Positions 11,791 to 23,193 of a stretch of 64,000 nt of DNA are shown piece after piece. The translations under genes were made by a program, and so were the position numbers. Where the stretch lies: contig CM074859.1 of assembly GCA_037501455.1 (NCBI GenBank), positions 23,255,001 through 23,319,000 of the forward strand. The letters are read 5' to 3'. The notes beneath the pieces are model-generated. The model was not told the origin of the DNA, ran no database searches, and saw only the letters and a list, made by a program, of their open reading frames with translations. The stretch comes from Lantana camara (lineage: Eukaryota; Streptophyta; Magnoliopsida; Lamiales; Verbenaceae). Numbering within the stretch: position 1 is the stretch's first letter; each line of letters begins with the position of its first letter.

Positions 11791-13815
11791 ATGGCGATTG
11801 CGAGAACAGGAGTGTTTGTAGACGACTATTTGGAGTGTGAGATTTTTAATTTCATATATTTGTCTCTACCATATGCAATAATTACGCCCAAAATTGGTGA
11901 ATTTGGATTGTAAAGGAGATTGTTGTTTGTTTCTGTGATTAAAGATTCGAGCACGCTGCCAGCGGAGCTTCAACGGCTTCTCAACACCATTCGTGAGTTG
12001 GATGAGCGATCCCAAAGTGAGACTCTTTCCTTTTTTCTTCATATACATAGATTTTGTTGTAATCCGAGCAAATTTTGCTGAAATTTCGCTTCTGTGTATC
12101 TGTGGATGTAATGCATGAAGCTATGATAAACCAGACGAGGCAGCAGACGAAGTATTGTCTGGGTTTGGCATCACAAGGGGGCTCGTTCTCGAGGAAAAAC
12201 GATGAGGAGGAGGTGTTTGAAAAGCTTCGGAAGGAGATTGAGGCAAATCAGGACAATGCCCTTAGTCTGTGCACTGAGAAAGTTCTGCTTGCCCGACAAG
12301 CTCATGATCTTGTAAGTCCTTGATAACGTGATTGTTTTTTCAGTTAATTTCAGTATTCCTAAGATTTTTCCTTTGTTGTAAAGGGGCAGTAATGAATAAT
12401 GATTATGCTTTATATTGCTTGTTCTTGTTGAAGTAGTGCATTATTGAACATTTATTTAGAATGTGAGGATAGGATTGTAGAAAGAATAGTATGTGGTGCA
12501 TAAGTCGGTTGCTAATTTGATGATAGAATTGTTGGTATATCCAGTTACCTGAATACCTGATAAGGTTTTGTAGAAGTCTATGACTTATTTTGTTAAGGTA
12601 GCTACTTGATTAACATGATATTTACAATATTATCATTATACCTACACTTGAGGAGCTGATCATTTCGTCCCCATCTTCCTTCAGATCGACAGTCATATAA
12701 AGCGTCTTGACGAGGATCTGAACAATTTTGCAGAAGATCTAAAACAAGGTGCACCAAGTCATTTGATTCGTTTGAAATGTATATCTATTAGCAACAATAG
12801 CTAAATGGTTATATTGATTTTGCACTCACTTGCATACACTCAGCAATGTCGTCTATTAGCAACCTTTGTCTTCTACTTGTTTTTCGTAATGTTGTACACA
12901 TATGGTGTTGTTGACTGCTCAACTTGAATATTTTTTCAGAAATACAAATCTGAACTAATGTCGAACAAAATGTTAATTTTGCGTAATGAGAAACATGCAG
13001 CAAACTCTGTGTGAATAAGATGATTTTCCTTTCATTTGTGGGCTTGGATATGTCACGTAATTTTCTTACATATGTTTGCAAGTATATATCGCCTAACCTA
13101 ACTTGCATAAATAGCCAAATTGCTAATCTTGGGGTTTGTTTCCATTCAATCATTATAGCTTATGTTTTTCTTACACCATTTTCATATTTCTAATATCTGC
13201 AGAAGGAAAAATAGCACCGGACGAGCCAGCTGTACTTCCTCCATTACCTCTAGTTCCTAAAAGTGAAAAACGCAGACCACCTTATGGAACACCTCAACCG
13301 AAGAGGCTTGATTACAAGGAAAGGGATTGGGATAGGGACCGTGATAGAGATTTTGAGCTGATGCCTCCTCCTGGCAGCCTCAAGAAAGAATTCGCATCAC
13401 CAGTAGAACTCGACCAACCCATTGATCCAAACGAACCTACTTACTGTGTCTGTCACCAGGTCAGTCTTCTTCTGATAAAATCCTAAACTAATCCCCACTT
13501 ATCATTTCCCTTAATCATCTTATATTAAATCAATAAATCACTGATATACAAAATCAATTCTGATCTTACAGGTCTCTTTCGGTGATATGATTGCTTGCGA
13601 CAATGAAAACGTAAACTCCCTTTACCCCTTTCCTTTCTTCCCATTCGTGTTGTTCCCATGTATTCGAACTCAGGTTTTTGAATCAGCTAAGGTTGTCTTT
13701 TTGTTGACAGTGCCAAGGAGGAGAGTGGTTTCATTATACCTGTGTTGGCCTAACTCCTGAGACAAGATTTAAGGGAAAGTGGTATTGCCCAACTTGCAGA
13801 CAATTACCACATTGA
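11791..13815 (+). CDS. ING1: PHD finger protein ING1 (inhibitor-of-growth family)
   Basis: Seven exons: 11791-11836, 11945-12016, 12121-12311, 12685-12748, 13203-13459, 13572-13610 and 13711-13815. All have GT-AG introns and together give 257 aa. The N-terminal ING helical domain (about residues 1-110) includes [20 protein letters not shown] and the invariant-looking [17 protein letters not shown] basic/acidic linker with [13 protein letters not shown] follows. The C-terminal PHD finger spans about residues 205-252 with all eight zinc ligands (C4-H-C3), starting [17 protein letters not shown] and ending WYCPTC. ING proteins read H3K4me3 through the PHD finger and anchor histone acetyltransferase (NuA4-like) complexes. 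Exon 1 was set to end at 11836 because only the GTGAGA donor restores the conserved frame. The gene looks intact. Confidence 0.95.
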
Positions 13816-15530
13816 TTCATTTCTGCATATTAAATATTGCATTATATGATTGTATATTTTTGCTTAAATGGCATGTGATTTTGCTGCAGTAGATGCTTTT
13901 GTTACTGTATGATCCCATTTTTTTCTATGATAAGAGACCAGTTGTTTAACATGTAATAGAAGTGGTTAAGGTCTCATTATGATGGCTGGCAGTATTTTTG
14001 CAATTTTGGCTGCATAAAGCTTGTGTTTTTTTTTTTTTTGGGTGGAATGCATAAAGCTTGTTAGGTACATGATATTTGACTCAATTATGAAAATCGATAT
14101 ATTAACTAATCATTATTGTATAATATAATTACAATTATTTTTGGATATATAACTAGCTATATGTGTGAATAAAAAGAGGTACTTTGCTCGATCTCGGCTT
14201 GAAAACTATATGAATTAGGTTCGAGTCGGAGTTTCGAAAACCATAGGGAATAATTTTGAGAAGGAAAGACTAGCATGGTAATTTTATTCAATATTTGGTA
14301 GGAGGCCATAAAAAGAAAGAGGCTTTTTTTCAGTTTTCAGCCTTATTCAGTTGAATTACAGATAAAGAAAAAGTTTTGGTGAAGAGCGGGAGGCCAAAAT
14401 TTCATCTAGGAATCATTCTACCTATGGAGCTGGATGTAAAAAGACCAAATTGACCTTCACAGCAACAACTACATAAGTAGGCTGAAAAATACCTTAAATT
14501 TTGTCAAGGATGGATACAAAGAGACATGTAGCTGGTTAAGCACTGTAATTAAGGAATTTAAGAATTTTGAGTCCCAATATCTTCTAGACATAATCTTCTT
14601 GTTAATTAAGGAGCACTAATTAGGAAAGGGATATGTGCGATGAACTTGGATTTAGAGTTACCATGCTATTTAGAATAGTACGATGTGGATTAATGCATGG
14701 AAATTACCATGTTGAAGCTATACTAACTTAATCGAAAACACAATTATTAAATCGAATCCAAAACTACCAAGTAAGATTTGAAAGTTTGAAAAGAATCAAT
14801 AATTTATATATTTAACGTGGTTGGGCTGTTAGCTTGAATGTGACTAGCATTCCAATTACCTCGATCAAAAGAAATTATTCAATATCTCAAAATTTTATTA
14901 TATTTGTGCCGAGCCCAACTTTTCCTTTTCAGTGTATTTAAGTAAATACTCAAAAATCATTCTAGTTATTTAAATTGTTAAGTTTATCAAATTCTTATAA
15001 CATTTAAAAATCATTAAAACAAGCACATAATTTTAAAACTTTAATCATGATAAAAAGTAGATTAAAATGACTCGATATAAAACCCAAACAGAGCACTTAA
15101 AGGGTAGTATAGTCTTTTCATTGAAACAAAGCAAGTCCAGAGGATAGCGGGGGAAATAAGAAGAAAGATTTGAAATGATGATACCCCTAAAAATATATTT
15201 CAAATGAAAACAAGAAGACAAGGCAGCACAAAAGACGCGTACATTACAACACCATCTGTGTATGTATCTGTGTATATATGCATTTATGATTTATCTACAC
15301 TCTCACTGTTTGCCTCCTTGAAATTGAAAATCAGCTCACTGCAGGCGCCCTTTGGTCTTATTTCCCTTTCTCTTCAATTTCAATACACAATATCTAATCC
15401 AAATTTGGGATTATTTGATTTGATTCTTGCCATTTCTGTACAAAGCTTCCATCTTTGCTCAATTCAAGATTGAATTTTCTTTTTACAAGAAGAGGAAGGA
15501 TTTTTAGCGCAGGGGAATTTGGGCATTAAG
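13816..15530. other. Intergenic: ING1 3' UTR and SINE1-like promoter/leader
   Basis: The first 200-300 bases are probably the ING1 3' UTR. The middle is AT-rich with no gene. From about 15200 a CT-rich stretch leads into the transcribed 5' leader of the SINE1-like gene. Confidence 0.45.
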
Positions 15531-15817
15531 GTAATCTGATTTGTTCATTTCTCTTGTTGTTTTTCCATTTTGATTCGTCTGGAATGCCGAATAATTATCT
15601 TGGTTTCTTGAGCTTCAGGGCCCACTTGTTCTTTCTTGATTTTTATGTGTTCTTGGAATTTAATCAGAATTTTAGTGTATCTGAATTCTGAAACCATCAG
15701 TAATTCTTGAAGTTCCCGTTGCTGTTGAATTTTCGATTACCAGATTCAATCGTGTTCACACACATTCAAAGCTCAAAATTGTCAGTTTTTTCACGTTTTT
15801 CTTCATCAATCTTTCAG
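15531..15817 (+). other. Probable 5' UTR intron of the SINE1-like gene
   Basis: A donor AAG/GTAATC at 15531 and an acceptor TTTCAG at 15817 bracket a T-rich 287-bp stretch that ends 11 bases before the start codon at 15829. Leader introns in this position are common in plant genes. There is no coding evidence to confirm it. Confidence 0.5.
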
Positions 15818-15828
15818 ATTGTAGTGAA

Positions 15829-18085
15829 ATGGGAAGAAGCCTTAGCCCAATACTGCGTCGTGAGCTGGAGAATCTTGACAAGGATGCAGATAGCAGAAAA
15901 TCAGCCATGAAAGCACTAAAATCATACGTGAAAGACTTAGATTCCAAAGCCATACCCATCTTTCTCGCTCAAGTTTCAGAAACAAAACAAACCGGGACAT
16001 CATCTGGGGAGCACACGATTTCCCTCTACGAGGTTCTTGCACGAGTTCATGGTCCAAAAATCATTCCTCAAATAGACAACATTATGAACACAATCATAAA
16101 CACCTTATCCTCAAGTGCTGGAGCTTTTGCACTTCATCAGTCTTGCTCGAAAGTTGTCCCGGCCATAGCACGATACGCAATAGAGCCCACTACAGCGGAG
16201 GACAAAAAAAGACATGTAATTCGTTCCCTTTGTAAGCCCCTTTCCGATTGCCTTTTATGTAGCCAAGAAAATCTCTCTTCTGGATCGGCCCTTTGTTTGC
16301 AAACCCTTGTTGAATCTGACAATTGGCGGTTTGCTTCTAATGAAATGGTGAATGAGGTTTGTCAGAGGGTTGCAGGGGCTTTAGAGAAGCATTCTCAGAC
16401 GAATTCCCATATGGCTTTAGTTACTGCTCTAGCGAAAAACAATAGTCTTATTGTTGAAGCTTATGCTAGGTTGTTGATACAATGTGGTTTAAAGATTCTT
16501 GATTCTGGTTTTGAGGAAACGAATTCTCAGAAACAGCTTTCGGCTATACATATGGTGAGTTCTTTGATGAGATGTCTGGATCCTAAGAGTATTTTGTCTG
16601 AATTGGAGTTGGTGATTAAGGAAATGGAGAAATGTCAGTCTGATAGAATGCCGTTTGTTACTGGAGCTGCTTTTGAAGCTCTACAAATTGCAAAGAGGAT
16701 ATGTTCTGAAAAGGGCTCGAAGTCTGAGAATAGTAATAATACTAGGAGGAGTAATGCTAGTAATTCTGGGAGCAGATCACCTTTGAGTGGTTCGCCTGAA
16801 TCTCAAACGGTTAATTCTTTTGTGGGGTATGATTATTTTTTGGAATCACCGAATTCGATGAATCAGGGCTGTCAGATTTCGGATTATGATCGAAGGAGTG
16901 TGAACCGCAGGCTTTGGAGGAGGGGTGAGAATGGAGTGGTGGATGTTTCTCTTAAAGATGGTATTTTTTCGGGGTTAACTCGAGGAAGTGAAATGACTGG
17001 CTCTGAGTGTGATGAGTTTTCTAATACTAGGGGAGACTTTTTTGAGAATTTTGCAGGTTTTCTTCAAGGGAGTGGTGAAAATGGAAGTGTAGCAAGCAAT
17101 ACTCCTAGTCCACAGGTAAAGTTTTCTCCGTTTTGTGTATTTGAATGCTTGGAAAAGAATTACATTATTTATATTGCCCCGAAGAGTTACATTTTTTATG
17201 ATGCATGGATGTTTTTTTCAAAAAGATTGGGTAGCTTTCATGCTATTTGCTTGATTGATATAGTTATCATCTCCTGTTGATTATTAAGCATGGTTAAATT
17301 GATGTAATAACGGATGCAGGTTAGTTATGGACTCTTCATGCTGTTCTTGTATCTATTAAAGAAATTCTATTAAACTTGTCTGGTTTTGAGTTGAAGGTAT
17401 CAAAAAGGTTATTTGTAATATTGGAAATAATAGGTGTAGTTTGTGTAATTACAGTTGTTTAAGAGGAAGATTTTTGCTACATCTTAAGCAATCTAAGGAA
17501 AATCTAAGTACAAAAAATGATAAAATCTGGACAATTTGGCTTAAATAATAACTTTTTCTTAATTGTTTTATTGAATTCACCGTCATAATACATTTTTCCC
17601 CATTTATGCCTTTTCAGCGTTCAAACTCGCACATTAACATGGAAGATGTGAAGATCTTCACCACCCCAAGAAAGCTAATTCACTCGCTTCAAGATGTGGA
17701 CGATCATGGTTCAGCTCTTTCCAGGAAGTATGTTAGAAATATCGGAAGTCCTGCAGCAAGCACTTTTTCATGGACACCTAAATCAAAATGTGAACAAAAC
17801 TGTGTTCATCACAACATCAACAATGAAAACATTAGAGATGAGCTTTTACAGGGTGGCTCAGAATCAGTTTCCTCAACTGAAGACGTGTTAAGTGAGCAAG
17901 AGCCGAACTTCTCTGCTGAGGAAGTTCAAGTTTACGAAAACAAACCCCAATTTCAGAGTGTTGGCCTAACAAAGAGCTTTTCCAGAAGCTTTCTTTGGGG
18001 TATTTTGCTTGTTTTGTTTGCTGTGATTCTGTGTTTGTTGGCAACGGGTGATCAGGATGATCACCTCATTCTTGTTCCAACATAG
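15829..18085 (+). CDS. SINE1-like protein (plant KASH protein of the nuclear envelope)
   Basis: Two exons, 15829-17115 and 17618-18085, join in phase 0 to give 584 aa. The N-terminal part, about residues 1-330, is an armadillo-type alpha-helical repeat region beginning MGRSLSPILRRELENLD, characteristic of SINE1/SINE2. A Ser-rich linker follows, then FTTPRKLIHSL. One transmembrane helix lies at about residues 555-571 (LWGILLVLFAVILCLLA). The last residues are LVPT, and a short luminal tail ending VPT is the SUN-binding KASH signature of Arabidopsis SINE1. The family links SUN proteins in the outer nuclear envelope to actin and matters in guard cells. The length is close to Arabidopsis SINE1. 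No damage is seen. It could be either SINE1 or SINE2; the ending and linker favour SINE1. Confidence 0.9.
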
Positions 18086-18339
18086 CTTTTCTTTTCGGTT
18101 CTTGCTTATGATCCTTTTGTTTAGGAATATTTAGGGGGCTTTTTGATCATCAAATGTCTATGTTGGAACATTGTTTCTAGATTTGATTGTATTTTGAGTA
18201 CAAATCCTCTTTGTAGAAAACTATTGTTCATGTATCTTAACTTTTGATGCTTGAAATCTTTCAAGCAGTTCTGTACTAAGATTTAGTTTAGTAGTGAAGT
18301 TCTTCGAGAATGCCTTTATTCATGGTAGCTGGAGTTAAA

Positions 18340-18480
18340 TTGATCTTAATTGAAAAGAAACAAACCACACTCGGCAAATTACAAAAAACACCCTGATATT
18401 AGGGTGTTTTTTGTAATCCTCGTCCAAATCTGAGGGTTTGTTTTGTAATTTCTTACTGAGTTTTTTTCTTTTTTTTTCTC
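18340..18480. repeat. Fold-back MITE-like repeat, copy 1 (between SINE1-like and NDF5 genes)
   Basis: The core at 18379-18416 is a perfect 16-bp inverted repeat (TTACAAAAAACACCCT) with a 6-base loop. Flanking sequence resembles the copy in NDF5 intron 1 at 19790-19995, in opposite orientation. It lies between the 3' ends of two convergent genes. Confidence 0.6.
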
Positions 18481-18602
18481 ATTTTAATTTGGATTAAGCC
18501 TAAGATCATACTTAATGAAAAATTGAAGTACAAACTACAAACACATCATCATACAACTATGCCTCAACTGCAATCTATTCTTCACATCATGTATAATGTA
18601 AC

Positions 18603-20576
18603 TTATGTATTAGGATTGCACAAATGTAGCTCTCCTCTCCATTCACTTTCAGAATCCAAGATTATTGGTTCAAGCAAAGCAGAATGGCCTATGCAGATAT
18701 ACGAATACTTGCCGTAATACTCGTGCTCCGATCCCGGACTGAGCATATACATTTCTTTAAACCCGTTTCTTCTCAATATAACTGAATTTCTCCTACCCTG
18801 CATACAAGAGAGAGATCACATTATGAGTATTGGACCTTGAGTCTGTCGAACTCAATATCAGAAACCAGCTGATGAGGTGAGAATTATCCAAACGAATATG
18901 GTCGATGTAGGATAGTTAAAAAAAGCTCTCTCCTTTGCATATTTATATCATCACATTGTATTGAATTCCTAATGGGATGGATTTGATTGAACATACCTTC
19001 TGCACAAAAATTTCAGAGGATCAAAAAGGCTTAATTACACCTACATCCCTTTAATATAAGAAATTTTGTACAGTTTCTGTCTCTTGATTTTTGAAATCAT
19101 ATCATGTCCCACGTTTCAATTTTCGTTAAAATCGTGACCAGAACACCTCGTGCACTCTCATGTCCTTTAGTAGTGCATTCAAGAAAACATACATTTCGAG
19201 ATGGAATAATTTCATCAAAAACAAGTAGTTACTTACGCGGTCCATGATGGTCAAGTTTCGAGGAGCACTCTTGTAAATCCTGCTTAACTTATCAGTCAAA
19301 TGCTTGTAATTATCATCTTCTTCTCCCTCCAGTTCTTCTTTCGCCTCCCTCTCCAAACTCGCAACATCATCCTCGAGAACGTTCCGTCTCCTCGAATCCC
19401 ATCGGGAGAATAATCTGCTGAATGCCAATAGTTTGTTGGAATCCTCACCAGTTGTTTTGCTGAAGTTAGGAGGGATCAAACTGTAATTTGATGAAAAAGG
19501 TGGCCTAATGAAGAAATCTGAGCCTTCTAATCCCAATGCATAAGCTGCTTCTGGTGTGCTCATAGCCAAATGACATAAGATTGATCCCTTTAGATGAAGA
19601 GATGATTTGCTTGAATTAAAGACTGAAACCTCTGAGGTTAGAACATCTTGAGCTAAAGTTATGATGTGCTTTATTTCAGCATTGCCTTGTTCATTTTTGC
19701 TCATCAATTCTACCTGCTCATGCAAACACACTTCAGGATACTTAGTAATCCCCGAAACATTTCTCAAGTTTGTCCTAATTACAAAATATGGGATAGTTAC
19801 GAATACCCCCACGAGATTTAACTCAGTTATTGAAAAAACCATCATACTTGAGAAATTACGAAAAACACCCCGAGCAGGGTGTTTTTCGTAACCTTTGTCC
19901 GAACCTCAAGGTTATCTTCGTAAGTTCTCAACTGTGATGGTTTCTCTTTTCCTAATTGAATTAAACTTGAGGGAGATGTTCATAGTTATCCCTCTATATG
20001 TTGGTATTAGGGGATATTAGTAATTTCAAAACATAGAGGATTTTGAGAATACAAGAAGCAACTGCATACAAAACCAAGAATCAATGTCCACAAACTAACC
20101 TGCACTGATTCCTGAGGATTCCCATTAACTCCGCAAATGCTCCACGAATTCGGCCACCACGAAAGCCCATCATCATGATTTTCACAGCCTACGGCCAAAG
20201 ACAGCCCCCCTTGAATCAGAGCGCCACCATCTTCCATTTCAGAAACCGAAGTGTGCAGCAACTCCATTGTAGCGCCATGCCACATCTGAGCTTTGAACGA
20301 AGTGATTAATCCACTCGGGAGCATCAGCTTTGCTGCGGTTCCATTCTCGAGAGCCATCCTGACTACGCAGCTGTCGCCGATGCTGGAGAACGTGACGCCG
20401 GGCGATGTGAACTCGTTTTCTAGGTACTGAGTGTTTAGTTGTGGATTGTATGAAGTTGAGGAAGAGAGTGCTGCTGCTAATGGGAAGCTGCGTTTGCTGG
20501 AGAGGAGATTGAAGGGGCTTGAACTTGATGAGATGTTGGTCTTGGTTGGTAATGGGGAGCGGAGAAAGATAGCCAT
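18603..20576 (-). CDS. NDF5: NDH-dependent cyclic electron flow 5 (NDF5), chloroplast NDH accumulation factor
   Basis: Three minus-strand exons, 20576-20100, 19713-19237 and 18797-18603, all in phase 0, give 382 aa ending in TAA. The start MAIFLRSPLPTKTN is followed by a Ser/Thr-rich stretch of the chloroplast transit-peptide type. The body matches the galactose-mutarotase-like NDF5/PnsB2 family, with the conserved end FKEMYMLSPGS and a final strand around EPIILDSESEWRGELHL. NDF5 is needed for accumulation of chloroplast NADH dehydrogenase-like complex subcomplex B, which serves cyclic electron flow around photosystem I. The paralogue PnsB2 lies 10 kb upstream on the same strand with the same exon plan. 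An acidic insert (EGEEDDNYKH) and sequence differences from PnsB2 support NDF5 rather than PnsB2. The Mutator-like element begins 200 bp upstream of the ATG. Confidence 0.88.
19790..19995. repeat. Fold-back MITE-like repeat, copy 2, in NDF5 intron 1
   Basis: The outer ends are imperfect inverted repeats of about 30 bp, GGGATAGTTACGAATACCCC against the complement of the TTCATAGTTATCCC region. The centre (19856-19891) is a 16-bp hairpin around a 4-5-base loop. No coding frame is present. It belongs to the same family as 18340-18480 and is related in style to 31190-31430. Confidence 0.65.
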
Positions 20577-20775
20577 TGTTGGGGGTTTGGAGGATGTTTG
20601 AAGTTTGTATTCTTGTTGCAGTAGTTATCCTTTGTGGTGGGATTTTGTAGAGTGAGGGGGTTTTGTTGGATAACATGTAAAGAGACAAAATGATATTTTG
20701 GTGGGCTATGAATAAAAGTTTACAGATATTTTGAAAAAATCTCTCAATTTTATGTCAACTCTGATAAAAGTTTTA

Positions 20776-21048
20776 GGGAAAATTGCAATTTTGGGATAGT
20801 AACTGGCCCCTGTTTGCATTTTTGGACAATAATTTGGCTTTTCTGATTTTAGTGATAGTAACTACCAAAAATTTGCAATTTCAACCAACTCTCCATCGGA
20901 GCCCTAATTTTGGGCCGGAAAAAGTCACGTGCGGTCACGTGATACCCGGAAACCACCTGATATGAGGCGTGGCAAAACAGGCTGGCCACATAAGCAAAAA
21001 GAAAAGCCATGTCATTTCTCAATTAAATTAAAAACCTCACATGTGGCA
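20776..21048 (+). repeat. MULE left terminal inverted repeat with paired G-box palindromes
   Basis: It starts GGGAAAATTGCAATTTTGGG and matches the right end in inverted orientation. Two CACGTG palindromes lie at 20926-20931 and 20936-20941, ten bases apart start to start. The same pair is kept in the right repeat. Such conserved motifs inside a terminal repeat may be transposase- or host-factor-binding sites. Confidence 0.9.
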
Positions 21049-21943
21049 TAACACATAAGTAAACACGTTTTTTAATTAAAAACGTATCAAAGAGACAAAT
21101 CAAGATTCTGAAAACCCACTTTCCCTTTTGTGGTGTTGAAGAAAAAATTGGAACTCTGAAGACGAATCCCAAGTCTCACCTCAAACCCTAGAATTTCTCC
21201 CATTGTTCCCCAAATGTAAGTTGAATTCTGTGTGGTCCTTGTAATCTTGTCTAATAATGGTGAAAGGAAGCAGAACCAGCACCGTATTCGTGCGGAGTGG
21301 GCGGAACATGTCAATGCCGCCACCATTATACCGTAAGTATACACTCTTAGCTATGGGAATGTGTATATTTTTTTGATTTTCACAATCTTTTGTCGGGTTG
21401 AATGAGTCTTTAAGTGAATCCTTGTCACATTCCTCTAAATTTTTGGTGGTTGGCCCTATATGGTGTGTTGAACACCGACAATGGTCCCCCCTGTCTGAAG
21501 TTGTCTCCTTTTTTTTAGTGTGCAACTATGGGTACCTTTTAAAAAGCGATTTTTTTAGTGCTAGGGTTTAAAATATGCATGGTTAACTTTTCTTCTTAAA
21601 TTTTTTTTTTTCTGTGTACTACAAATCCAAGGAGTCCATCGGTAACAGTAGCTTTGTATTACGGTGGCACATTCCAACATTCTCCCAATCCGTGCTACAA
21701 CAATGGGAGTGTCAAGAAGCTGGACTATGTTGACGTAACAGCATTGGGTAACACTTCGTTACATTTTATGGTCAGAAAGTTTCTTGAAATCCCCAATAGG
21801 TGTAGGTTTTATGTGCTGACTTCTGTTGGATTTAAGTTACTGAGCAATGATGATGAATTTAGAACTGCTGCATTACCTTATAAAGAAGACAATGAAGATT
21901 TTTCAGTTTATGTTGAGCCTATTCCAGTTGGAGGGGGGTTGAT

Positions 21944-23193
21944 TAGGGATGTAACTGAGCCGAGCTAGCTTGCGAGCTTCGCGAGCCAGCTCGGTAAAAG
22001 CTCGCGCTTGGGTTCGGGATCAGTGAGCCGAGCCGAGCCACGGCTCGGCTTGTGTGCTTTACGAGCCAAGCCCGAGCCGGTATATTTGTGGTTCGAAGCT
22101 CGCGAGCCGGCTCGCGAGTTATATAATAAAATAATATAAAATTTATATTATATATATATATAAACTGTACTGCGTATAATATATATGTTATATATATAAA
22201 GTGAACTACTTATAATATATATATTTATATATTTATAGTTATATATGTATATATATATAATATAACATACAGTTTATAATATACATACATATATATATAA
22301 AATATATATATAAGCTGTGTTAATTATAATATATGTTAACAATATATATATATAAGAACAAAAGAAAGAGAAAACCCTAAATCTAAGTGTTCCACTGTCG
22401 CCGCCCAAGAGCAGAATTCAGTCTTCTCTTTCCACACCACTACAGCTTTCTGCCTCCACCATACCACACCACACCAGACCTCCACCAACGGCCTCCTTCT
22501 GCACCAGATCTCTACCATCATTACGGTCGTAGTTTCCGTGCGCCTCCACCACTACCGTCGGCGAGAACGACCACCTTCTTCAGGTTCAAGAACGCACGAG
22601 ATCTCTACCAAGATTAAGGTCGCAGCTTCCGTGCGCCTCCACCACTACCGCCGGCGAGAACCACCACCTTCTTCAGGTTCAAGAACGCATCAGATCTCTA
22701 CCAAGATTAAGGTCGCAGCTTTCGTGCGCCTCCACCACCTTCTTCAGCTTTAAGAAAGCTACTATCATCCGCCTCAAATAAAAAAATTCCAAATTTTGTA
22801 TGTATACATGTATAAGAAATTAGATTTTTAATCTTATTCCTTTTCAAGTTTTTTAGTTTTTTGTAATTTTATTGTCAAAAATCGGTTGATTTGCCTTGCT
22901 TGTAGATATAAACATAGATCCAAATCCTGTTTTTTTTAGGCATAGATCTAGATCTGGGGTAAAAACACATCAGATAAATTTCGTTGCATTTTTTTTTTTT
23001 TTTTTTTTTCGTGGGGAGGCTCGTGGCTCGGTTCGACGAGCCCGAACCCTACTGCGAGCCGAACCCGAACCATCCCTTTGGAGGCTCGCCGGCTCGCAAG
23101 CCGAACCCAAGCCAAAATTTCAAAGGCCGAGCCCGAGCCCGAACTATGAAAAATCATCAAGGCTCGGCTCGGCTCGGCTCGATTACATGCCTA
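21944..23193. mobile_element. Non-autonomous hAT-type element (1250 bp) nested in the MULE transposase gene
   Basis: The ends are inverted repeats: TAGGGATGTAACTGAGCCGAG on the left, and the complement of TAGGCATGTAATCGAGCCGAG on the right. The 8-bp duplication GGGTTGAT lies at 21936-21943 and 23194-23201. Subterminal regions are dense in GAGCC/GGCTC repeats, and the middle is AT-rich. No transposase is present. An open frame that begins inside this element runs without stop into the transposase downstream, but its hAT-derived start has no family support. Confidence 0.92.
22500..22745. repeat. 93-bp tandem repeat inside the hAT element
   Basis: The phrase GTGCGCCTCCACCAC recurs at 22538, 22631 and 22724, exactly 93 bases apart. 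The units are GC-rich and contain GAGATCTCTACCAAGATTAA-like segments. It may be captured host sequence, as the composition differs sharply from the AT-rich flanks. Confidence 0.85.
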
